10,402 bases of DNA from Clostridia bacterium (GTDB lineage Bacteria > Bacillota > Clostridia > DUPQ01). Within the stretch, counting starts at the first letter, position 1, and the number at the start of each line of letters is the position of its first letter. Below are positions 1-6,704 of the stretch, in pieces. Position numbers and translations under genes: made by a program. The notes below the pieces were generated by a model. It worked only from the letters and a program-made list of their open reading frames with translations, was not told the DNA's origin and did no database searches. The DNA lies in NCBI GenBank assembly GCA_030592085.1, contig JAUUZV010000067.1, positions 1-10,402 of the forward strand, in the 5' to 3' direction.

Positions 1-317
1 AAAACTTTACATGGTGTACTTGCTTTAGAGATTTAAAAGTAAAAAATGTATTACAAACTCATTCTAGTTTCTATATTAGAATGACAGTAGATGATCAACC
101 TGGAGTTCTAGCAAGTATTTCAAGTATTTTTGGATCCCATAATGTTAGCATTTACTCTGTTGTTCAAAAAAAATCTATTAAAGGACATGCAGAAATTGTT
201 ATGATTACTCATAAAGTAAAAGAATCATATATGTATGATTCAATAACTGTTCTTGAAAATTTACATGTAATAAAAAAAATAGACTCTGTTATAAGAGTGG
301 AGGATGAACAATCATGA
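1..317 (+). CDS. hom: Homoserine dehydrogenase, C-terminal ACT domain (5' end outside window)
   Basis: The reading frame is open from the window edge (first full codon at 3) to TGA at 315-317. The visible 104 residues hold the linker after the catalytic domain (around CFRDLKVKN) and then an ACT domain starting at FYIRMTVDDQPGVLA, with the DxPGVL loop at the first strand-helix turn and GHAEIVMITH in the later strands. This arrangement is that of long homoserine dehydrogenases, which reduce aspartate semialdehyde to homoserine with NAD(P)H; the ACT domain usually carries threonine feedback control. The NAD-binding and catalytic parts lie upstream of the window, so activity cannot be judged. The stop overlaps the thrC start (ATGA), and the hom-thrC-thrB order is a classic threonine operon, which supports the call over a stand-alone ACT protein. 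The ATG at 81 is internal to the domain and is not a credible start. Confidence 0.88.
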   Translation, partial: NFTWCTCFRDLKVKNVLQTHSSFYIRMTVDDQPGVLASISSIFGSHNVSIYSVVQKKSIKGHAEIVMITHKVKESYMYDSITVLENLHVIKKIDSVIRVEDEQS

Positions 318-1363
318 CATATAAAGGATTAATACAAAAATATAAAGAATACTTACCTATAACAAATGATACCCCTTCACTAACTTTATTAGAAGGAAAT
401 ACACCCCTAATTAAAGCAATAAACTTATCATCAAAATATGGAGTTTCAATATATTTTAAGTATGAAGGATTGAATCCCACTGGCTCCTTTAAGGACAGAG
501 GAATGGTTGTAGCTGTGGCTAAAGCCATCGAAGAGGGCTCTAATCATATTATATGTGCATCAACTGGTAACACTTCTGCATCAGCTGCAGCCTATGCTGC
601 TAGAGCGAATATAAAATGTAGCGTTATTATCCCCTCTGGTAAAATTGCCTATGGTAAATTGGCTCAAGCATTAATTTATGGTGCTAATGTTGTAGCAGTT
701 GATGGGAATTTTGATGAAGCATTAGAAATTGTTAAATCACTTTCTGACAAGTATCCAATTACACTTGTTAATTCAATTAATCCTTATCGTTTACAAGGCC
801 AAAAGACATCTTCTTTTGAAATAATTGATGCTTTAGGTGATTCTCCTGATTATCTATGTTTACCTGTTGGAAATGCAGGTAATATCACAGCTTATTGGAT
901 GGGATTTAATGAGTATTATGTTAAAAACAAATGCACTTCCCTACCAGTTGTTTATGGATTTCAAGCTAAAGGTTCTTGTCCAATTGTAGAAAACAAAATA
1001 TTTACTCATCCTGAAACGATTGCTTCAGCCATAAGAATTGGTAATCCAGTTAACTGGGATAATGCTAATAAAGTTGTTAACCAATCAGGTGGTAGTATAG
1101 AAGCTATAACTGATGAAAAAATAATAGAGGCATATAAATTACTTGCTTCTTCTGAAGGTATATTTGCTGAACCAGCTTCATGTATTTCATTAGCAGGTAT
1201 TATACAAAAAATTGAATTAGGTGAAATTAAAAAGCAAAGTACAGTTGTAGGTATTTTAACTGGTAATGGACTAAAAGATCCAGATATTGCTATTAAAAAT
1301 ATAAAAAAGGTAAAGAGTATAATGTGTGATGAGAAAAAGATTAAGGAAATAATATTTAAATGA
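314..1363 (+). CDS. thrC: Threonine synthase
   Basis: This 349-residue PLP enzyme converts O-phosphohomoserine and water to threonine and phosphate in the cytoplasm. It has the fold-type II signature NPTGSFKDRG at residues 54-63, with K60 the expected Schiff-base lysine, then a CASTGNTSASAA substrate/cofactor segment (81-92). The PLP phosphate-binding loop PVGNAGN lies at 184-190, and a C-terminal TGNGLKD (316-322) is typical of the family. The length fits the short, Bacillus-like class of about 350 residues; the longer E. coli/yeast type is about 430-500. The ATG at 314 overlaps the hom stop by four bases and is preceded by a GGAGG-like site near 299-303, so coupling to hom translation is likely. 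Its own stop overlaps the thrB start in the same way. The gene is intact, with no unusual residues noticed. Confidence 0.97.
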   Translation: MTYKGLIQKYKEYLPITNDTPSLTLLEGNTPLIKAINLSSKYGVSIYFKYEGLNPTGSFKDRGMVVAVAKAIEEGSNHIICASTGNTSASAAAYAARANIKCSVIIPSGKIAYGKLAQALIYGANVVAVDGNFDEALEIVKSLSDKYPITLVNSINPYRLQGQKTSSFEIIDALGDSPDYLCLPVGNAGNITAYWMGFNEYYVKNKCTSLPVVYGFQAKGSCPIVENKIFTHPETIASAIRIGNPVNWDNANKVVNQSGGSIEAITDEKIIEAYKLLASSEGIFAEPASCISLAGIIQKIELGEIKKQSTVVGILTGNGLKDPDIAIKNIKKVKSIMCDEKKIKEIIFK

Positions 1364-2250
1364 ATAAAATAATAACCATAAGGTCCCCTGGAACAACTGC
1401 AAACTTAGGTGTACTTTTTGATAGTGGTGCAATGGCAATTAATGAACTTTATACTGATGTTACTTTTTCACCAAATGATAGTGATACTATTATCACTGTA
1501 AGTGGTTATGGAAAAAATATCATTCCAACTAATGAAAAAAATGTAGCTTATCAAGCAATCAAGGAATATGAAATAAAAACTGGAATTTCGTTACCTTGCT
1601 TTTCATTACATATTGATAATAATATACCTTTTAAAGGTGGTCTTGGCTCATCTGCTGCTTCAATTATCGGTGCACTTGTAGCAATTAATGAATATTATAA
1701 TCATCAATTAAGTAATGAAGAATTATTATCAATTGCTCTTAAAATTGAAAAACATGGTGACAACCTTCTTGCTTGCCTTCTTGGAGGATTTACTCTTTTC
1801 CAACCAAATATCTTAGTAAATCATTCTATTCCATGTGAATTACAAGCTGTTATTACTATTCCTACTTATCATATTTCAACTTACTACTCTAGAAAAGATT
1901 TACCTCCTAATTACTCGAAAGAAGATGCAGTAGAAGCGTTACAAAATGCAGCTTTAATGACTTATGCAATATTAAAAAGTGATTACTCAATTTTTTCTAC
2001 TATTATAGAAAATGATGTAATACATATACCATATAGGGAGAAATATCAAAAGACATATAGAGAAGTTAAACTTTTTGCCAAACAGCACCAATCTCTTGGA
2101 ACAACAATTAGTGGTTCTGGTGCTGCCATTATTTCTTTTGTTTTAAAATCAAAGCGACAAAAGTTATTTGATAAGTTAAGCAAAACTTTTTCAGACTGTG
2201 AAGTAATTCCAATATCATTTAATAATAGAGGAGCCACACAAATCAAATAA
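1360..2250 (+). CDS. thrB: Homoserine kinase (GHMP family)
   Basis: This 296-residue cytoplasmic kinase transfers the ATP gamma-phosphate to homoserine, making the substrate of ThrC. The three GHMP motifs are visible: an N-terminal TTANLGVLFD segment (residues 12-21), the ATP-binding glycine/serine loop GGLGSSAAS (93-101), and the C-terminal SGSGAA (251-256). HGDN at 132-135 matches the position where homoserine kinases carry an HxDN element. The usual N-terminal wording in homologues is close to PATSANLGPGFD; here the PGF is VLF and PAT is PGT, a mild departure near the substrate site. The ATG overlaps the thrC stop (ATGA) and has AAGGAA at 1343-1348, so it is probably coupled to thrC. The gene ends 14 bases before the stop of the convergent yihY-like gene, and no GC-rich terminator hairpin is visible in that gap. 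Confidence 0.95.
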   Translation: MNKIITIRSPGTTANLGVLFDSGAMAINELYTDVTFSPNDSDTIITVSGYGKNIIPTNEKNVAYQAIKEYEIKTGISLPCFSLHIDNNIPFKGGLGSSAASIIGALVAINEYYNHQLSNEELLSIALKIEKHGDNLLACLLGGFTLFQPNILVNHSIPCELQAVITIPTYHISTYYSRKDLPPNYSKEDAVEALQNAALMTYAILKSDYSIFSTIIENDVIHIPYREKYQKTYREVKLFAKQHQSLGTTISGSGAAIISFVLKSKRQKLFDKLSKTFSDCEVIPISFNNRGATQIK

Positions 2251-2264
2251 TTTTAAATCTTTTA

Positions 2265-3068
2265 TTAATTTTTTATTGGTTTTTTTCGATGAATAAAGTA
2301 AGCATTAATCTCTGCACCTATTAAAATAATAATACTTAGCCAGAATATCCAAATCATAAATACAAAGAGACTTCCTAAACTACCTAGAATCCAAGAGAAA
2401 CTATTTAGATTAGCAACATAATATGAAAAGAATTTAGATAAAATCATCCAAACGGCTGAAGTAAAAAAAGCGCCTGGAAAAGCATGTCGTATCTTTATTT
2501 TCATATTTGGTAAGTAAAAATAAATGGCTGTCATAACTAAAAGCAATCCTAGTACAGGTGCATATGTTCTTAATACATTAAATACATTTAAAAACTGAAG
2601 ATCCTTTAATACTAATAAAGATAACGTTTGTCCCATAACTGAAAGATAGAATAAAAAAACTATCATGACAAATATTCCAATTGTAAAAAATATACTTACA
2701 GCTTTTGCTTTAATTAACTTTCTTCCTTGGTCAATCTCATAAATATTATTAAATGCTTCAATCATTCCATGAAATGATCGTGAAGCAAACCATATAGTAG
2801 CTATAGTTGTAAATATTAAAACCATTATATTCTGTGGGACACTTACTTGAGATGTAGTAGATGCAAAAACAAAACTAACAGTATCTGGTAAAATACTATT
2901 AATATTATCATACACATTATTTATAAAATCTGGAAAGAAACTAGCAATATATACTACAACTACACTAATTGTTAAAAAAGCAATGATATTGTAATATGAA
3001 ATTTGCGCCGCACTTTTCATTAAATCATGTCTGTCTATTTTACTTAATAAATCTTTAATCGCCTTCAC
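2265..3068 (-). CDS. YihY/UPF0761 (BrkB-like) inner membrane protein
   Basis: This 267-residue integral membrane protein has about six hydrophobic segments (near residues 25-47, 80-100, 126-152, 168-186, 197-217, 228-255). It shows the family landmarks: YYNIIAF in the first helix, YLPNMKIK before a loop entering the fifth helix, and a terminal GSLGSLFVFMIW...GAEINA block. These identify the YihY/UPF0761 family, once called ribonuclease BN by mistake and also known as BrkB; the molecular function is not settled. The start is GTG (3068-3066), which overlaps the TGA of the upstream hydantoinase-like gene as GTGA. No clear Shine-Dalgarno sequence precedes it, so it is translated either by coupling or from a leaderless mRNA (see the promoter candidate at 3075-3083). 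An alternative start is the ATG encoding residue 17, but it has no ribosome site and would remove conserved charged residues. Confidence 0.9.
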   Translation of the reverse strand: MKAIKDLLSKIDRHDLMKSAAQISYYNIIAFLTISVVVVYIASFFPDFINNVYDNINSILPDTVSFVFASTTSQVSVPQNIMVLIFTTIATIWFASRSFHGMIEAFNNIYEIDQGRKLIKAKAVSIFFTIGIFVMIVFLFYLSVMGQTLSLLVLKDLQFLNVFNVLRTYAPVLGLLLVMTAIYFYLPNMKIKIRHAFPGAFFTSAVWMILSKFFSYYVANLNSFSWILGSLGSLFVFMIWIFWLSIIILIGAEINAYFIHRKKPIKN

Positions 3069-5047
3069 TTCTTAATTATACCACTTTTTACTATCTCACA
3101 ACGACCAATTGCTTCAAAATTCACAAATCTGAATAAAAACTCTTCTTCATCATCATTTTGGTGATAAGGGGATTTTACAGAGTGATCATTTTCTTTAATT
3201 TCAATATCACCTTGACTTGCTCCCCTTTTTGCTAAAGCTTCCTTTGTTACTTTAGTTAAAGTTTCATAAACATATTTTCTTGCATCTTCAAAAACCTCAA
3301 ACAATTCTACACCATTAGATGATTGTACATGATAACCAATAAATATATTATTATCATATATAGTAGTTATTTCAGCTTTTTCAGCAATCCTAATCTCACC
3401 TGCAATAGCACCTAATGCATTGGCAACACTTGCAAATTCAGGATTTATACAAATTGTTTTAAGTTTTTTAGCAATATCTGGTAAATATAAGTAACTTGGC
3501 GCACCTAATCCAACAATTGGATAATGGCAAGTGAAATTACAATCAAGTATTGTATGATTACCATCAAATGCCACAGTCAGCAAGTCATCTGTTATAATAT
3601 TATCTCCTAATTGGTCATATATTTTTTCCACAATCATTTTATATAAATTTATACCAACTTGCCTACTTACTTCTGATAATAATTGTTCAGTATTTATTCC
3701 ATATTGTTTACAAAAAAGCTCGATTATTAATTTAGCCGCTGTTACATCCCATTTAGTAAATTTATCTTGGAAATGAGCCACATCAGTAGGTGTAATAGCG
3801 CATTTCATAATTATCCCTTCACTTACTAAATAATCTAAATCGTTATTATATATAGAAATATCGCAATTTTCACAAATAGAAAGTACATCTTTTGGACCAT
3901 CTTTTAGGTAAGTTACTATCTGGTTGTGGGGTTTATCACCAATTAAATAATAAAATACTCCAATATTTTTAACATGTTGCTTGCATTTGGAAAAAAGAGA
4001 TTTTAACTCTGTTATGATTTCAGGATGTTTACTTGCCAGTAAACAAATGGGTTCTACTCTTTTTGGTCCAATTTTTAGTGTGTAATCTGATTGTCTAATA
4101 ATTTCAGAGTCGCCACCAATCCCCCTTGTAATCATATCTATTGAAGGGGTTGCTGTTTTATGATTTCCAATTGTAGCTCCTTCTTCAATTAATTGTATAG
4201 TTCCATCATCTACAATACCTAAATCAGTAGTTGTTCCTCCCATATCAATAATAATTGCTTCTTTTTTACCACTTAGAATTAGTCCTCCAGCAATAGACGC
4301 AGCTGGTCCTGATAAAATTGTGTCAACAGGTTTGCTTCGTGCGTATTCTTCTGTCATTACTGACCCATCACAACGAACTATTAATAATGGAGCATTAATT
4401 CCTTTTTTAATAAGATTTAATTTAACTGCATCAAGAAAATGATTAAATATGGGAATTAGCCTAACATTTAATAACGCACTAACACCTCGTCTTAAATAAT
4501 TTAAAGTAGATGATAACTCATGTCCGCAAATAACAGGTTTATCACACACCTTATTTATCATATCTTTGGCTTGCACTTCAAATACAGGATTAATTGTTCC
4601 CCACACTTGTACTATTGCAAAACTATCTACCTGTTTTCTACAATCATTAATTTGATTTAAAAATTGTTCCCAATCAGGTTGCTTTATTTCTTTGCCATGC
4701 ATTGAAACTTCACCATCTACAAAAATAATATCAGAAGCAGGAGGTAATCCATATTCACTACCTAGTTTCATAATATCACTTTGTTTACATCCAATAAAAA
4801 CAAGCTTTCCTTTTGAACCTTTTCCCTCTACAGCTGCATTTGTTACTAAAGTAGTTGAAAGTGATACTACTTGTATTTGTTCTATATATTCATCTTTTAT
4901 ATGATTTAGTACATTATTAATACATATGTTTAAATCACCAATTGTGGTAGGTGATTTAACACTGCTAATTACTTGTTTAGTTGTATAATCATAGATGACA
5001 CCATCTGTAAAAGTACCACCTGTATCAATTCCTAGTCCTAGTTTCAT
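3065..5047 (-). CDS. Hydantoinase/oxoprolinase (HyuA-like) family protein
   Basis: This 660-residue cytoplasmic protein has an ASKHA (actin-like ATPase) fold. The N-terminal GIDTGGTFTD (residues 6-15) is the HyuA phosphate-1 loop, and a second loop IDMGGTTTDLGIV lies at 267-279, just after SGPAASIAGG (246-255). RGIGGDSEI (308-316) and a late ANALGAIAG (543-551) also match the family. Characterised relatives are ATP-driven N-methylhydantoinase, 5-oxoprolinase and acetone carboxylase subunits, and usually work with a HyuB partner. None is encoded beside this gene, so the substrate cannot be assigned. The ATG at 5047 has AAGGAG 13 bases upstream, a long spacing, inside an inverted repeat (see 5050-5088). 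The stop overlaps the yihY-like GTG, implying co-translation. It lies 61 bases downstream of the heptad-repeat protein and is probably in the same transcription unit. Confidence 0.88.
   Translation of the reverse strand: MKLGLGIDTGGTFTDGVIYDYTTKQVISSVKSPTTIGDLNICINNVLNHIKDEYIEQIQVVSLSTTLVTNAAVEGKGSKGKLVFIGCKQSDIMKLGSEYGLPPASDIIFVDGEVSMHGKEIKQPDWEQFLNQINDCRKQVDSFAIVQVWGTINPVFEVQAKDMINKVCDKPVICGHELSSTLNYLRRGVSALLNVRLIPIFNHFLDAVKLNLIKKGINAPLLIVRCDGSVMTEEYARSKPVDTILSGPAASIAGGLILSGKKEAIIIDMGGTTTDLGIVDDGTIQLIEEGATIGNHKTATPSIDMITRGIGGDSEIIRQSDYTLKIGPKRVEPICLLASKHPEIITELKSLFSKCKQHVKNIGVFYYLIGDKPHNQIVTYLKDGPKDVLSICENCDISIYNNDLDYLVSEGIIMKCAITPTDVAHFQDKFTKWDVTAAKLIIELFCKQYGINTEQLLSEVSRQVGINLYKMIVEKIYDQLGDNIITDDLLTVAFDGNHTILDCNFTCHYPIVGLGAPSYLYLPDIAKKLKTICINPEFASVANALGAIAGEIRIAEKAEITTIYDNNIFIGYHVQSSNGVELFEVFEDARKYVYETLTKVTKEALAKRGASQGDIEIKENDHSVKSPYHQNDDEEEFLFRFVNFEAIGRCEIVKSGIIKK
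3075..3083 (-). promoter_or_regulatory. Possible internal extended -10 promoter for the yihY-like gene
   Basis: On the minus strand the bases read TGGTATAAT, a perfect TATAAT with the TG of an extended -10, lying inside the last codons of the hydantoinase-like gene. A TTGTGA 15 bases further upstream is a fair but closely spaced -35. The distance puts the transcription start at about the GTG start codon (3068), which would give a leaderless transcript. The same bases encode the C-terminal SGII residues, so chance is possible in such AT-rich DNA. Confidence 0.3.
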
Positions 5048-5049
5048 AA

Positions 5050-5088
5050 GCTATCATTAACTCCTTTTTACTATTGTATAATGATAGC
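5050..5088 (-). promoter_or_regulatory. Inverted repeat in the hydantoinase leader
   Basis: GCTATCATT at 5050-5058 is a perfect 9-bp inverted repeat of AATGATAGC at 5080-5088, separated by 21 bases. In the minus-strand transcript the repeat encloses the Shine-Dalgarno AAGGAG (5061-5066) and its 3' arm ends two bases before the ATG at 5047. It could be an operator or an mRNA stem that sets access to the start codon. A weak -10-like TACAAT (5073-5078) lies within the loop, without a good -35. The T-run at 5092-5098 follows the hairpin only on the plus strand, where no gene would need a terminator. Confidence 0.5.
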
Positions 5089-5108
5089 CTCTTTTTTTCT
5101 ACAAAAAC

Positions 5109-6704
5109 CTAAAAAACAAATAAATCTTTGATTCGTTGAAAAAGAGTTTTCTTTTCAGATACAATAACAATTTCTTCACTTTGTGCAGGTCCGTCTATGG
5201 TTTTTGTTGATATAACGTATTGTAATGAATTAACAACATTTCTAGAATCTACAAACGAAGTATATAAAATTTCTTCACCTGAGAATGAACTAAGTAAATC
5301 GGTAATTGTTACTACAGCTTCATTTAAGCCTTCTCCAATTGCGATTTGTCCTCTTGTAATTTCATTAGACTGTTCTGGCATCATTTGAAAACCATCATTT
5401 AGTAATGTAAATCCAAATGAAGTTTCATCAATAGCCGTAAAGTAAGCTTCATAGTAAACTCCTTGTGTTTCTACTCCATTAGCAAACTGTGTTAGACTAT
5501 TATGGAACACTTCATATTTTGTAGCTAATTCATGTAGCCCATTAATATTAGTTTGATAACCTTCAAAAATTGCATTATATGTTCCATTAATCATTGCAAT
5601 TGCCATGTATTCATCAATAACACCTTGTGCTAGTGCCTTAACTGATGGAATATTACTATGGACTAATTCATTGGCTATTAAAAGAAGTTGTTGATGTGAA
5701 CTATCCAGTTGATTTAAAGCGTACTGTAACTGTGTCATTCCTTCGGTAACAAGATTATTACCTTGATCAATAGCTTCTAATCCTTGCAATATTTCACTTG
5801 ACCCATTTAGCAATTGACTTATACCATCAAATGAACTATTGCTACCTTCAAGTAGCTGTCCTCCAGAAGATGATAATTCAGCTAAGCCTAATTGTAATTC
5901 ATTCATTCTTGCTGCAATTACATTTAAACCATTTGTAAATTGGCTACTTCCTTCAGACAAATCATTCATAGCAGTTGATAATGATAAAAAACCTTGTGGG
6001 GCTTCATCAATTGAAGCTGCCATTGACGGTGGTAATGATAATGAAGAATAAATCATTGAGATAACAATAGGTTCTAAAGTCATATAATCTGTCATATATG
6101 AGACAGTCATAGTTTTATTTTCACCTTGAAGAACTGTTTCGCTAATTGTTATTAGTTGCCCAGTTAGTACAGTCGTAGCACCAAATGTATTTAAATCAGT
6201 AACAGCTTGATTATTAATTTTCATGGTAATTTGTGTTAGTAGATTATCTCTTAATTTTTTTTCGCTATAAAGATTCTGTGTAATACTAATATTAATTTCA
6301 ACTAACCCGCTTTTACCACCAAGTTGTTCTCCGCTAATAACTTGCCCATCAAGAGTATAGCTAATTTCTAAATTAATGGGTAAATCTTTTTGTAACGTTC
6401 CTTGATAATATAACCCACCTTTTATTACTTCACTCTCTGTAAAAGTAATAATATCGCCATTGATATCGGGTAGTGTAGAACTACTTAAGTTTTTAACCTG
6501 ATTGTATTGCCCATAATCAGTATATGTGTTAGTAACTGATTGTAATCGATTAACAACATACAAATTAGTAATTGTGCCATCATAATCTGTTATTGCATAA
6601 ACTGTTTCATCTTTTATTGATACTGTTGTAGCATTTGCTGTTAGTGTAATAATTGAAACAAGAATAATTATTACTACTAATATTTTAAGATATTTGTTTT
6701 TCAT
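5109..6704 (-). CDS. Secreted xxxLxxG heptad-repeat protein, YhgE/Pip-like, partner of MMPL transporter
   Basis: This 531-residue exported protein has an N-terminal signal peptide: lysines at 2 and 4, a hydrophobic core at about 7-22, and an A-N-A signal peptidase site at 23-25. No other membrane segment is seen. Residues 26-235 look like beta-rich extracytoplasmic domains. From 252 to 322 glycines fall on one strict 7-residue phase (252, 259, 273, 287, 294, 301, 308, 315, 322), with blocks such as ISQLLNG and SSEILQG. This is the X-X-X-Leu-X-X-Gly heptad pattern known from YhgE/Pip-type proteins. The rest is helical, ending in a basic, hydrophobic tail. Unlike full YhgE proteins it lacks the C-terminal membrane domain. 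The ATG has AAAGGAG nine bases upstream (6714-6720) and overlaps the transporter gene by 20 bases, so the two are made together. An adaptor or scaffold role outside the membrane is inference; no enzyme motif is recognised. Confidence 0.8.
   Translation of the reverse strand: MKNKYLKILVVIIILVSIITLTANATTVSIKDETVYAITDYDGTITNLYVVNRLQSVTNTYTDYGQYNQVKNLSSSTLPDINGDIITFTESEVIKGGLYYQGTLQKDLPINLEISYTLDGQVISGEQLGGKSGLVEINISITQNLYSEKKLRDNLLTQITMKINNQAVTDLNTFGATTVLTGQLITISETVLQGENKTMTVSYMTDYMTLEPIVISMIYSSLSLPPSMAASIDEAPQGFLSLSTAMNDLSEGSSQFTNGLNVIAARMNELQLGLAELSSSGGQLLEGSNSSFDGISQLLNGSSEILQGLEAIDQGNNLVTEGMTQLQYALNQLDSSHQQLLLIANELVHSNIPSVKALAQGVIDEYMAIAMINGTYNAIFEGYQTNINGLHELATKYEVFHNSLTQFANGVETQGVYYEAYFTAIDETSFGFTLLNDGFQMMPEQSNEITRGQIAIGEGLNEAVVTITDLLSSFSGEEILYTSFVDSRNVVNSLQYVISTKTIDGPAQSEEIVIVSEKKTLFQRIKDLFVF

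Noticed and set aside
1..60. Possible frameshift upstream of the homoserine dehydrogenase ACT domain, because frame 1 reads a plausible stretch before a stop at 34-36
   Set aside because: The frame continuous with the ACT domain is open to the edge, and its CFRDLKVKN linker wording fits homoserine dehydrogenases, so no frameshift is needed.
2240..2290. Bidirectional terminator between convergent thrB and the yihY-like gene
   Set aside because: T-runs are present, but only very short AT-only pairings can be drawn; no stable stem is visible.
5027..5057. Ten-codon upstream reading frame (ATG at 5057, stop inside the hydantoinase gene)
   Set aside because: Its ATG is only three bases from the Shine-Dalgarno, too close for good initiation, and the peptide has no notable feature.
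5050..5100. Intrinsic terminator made of the inverted repeat plus T-run
   Set aside because: The T-run follows the stem only on the plus strand, where no gene is transcribed; on the minus strand the stem is followed by the ATG.
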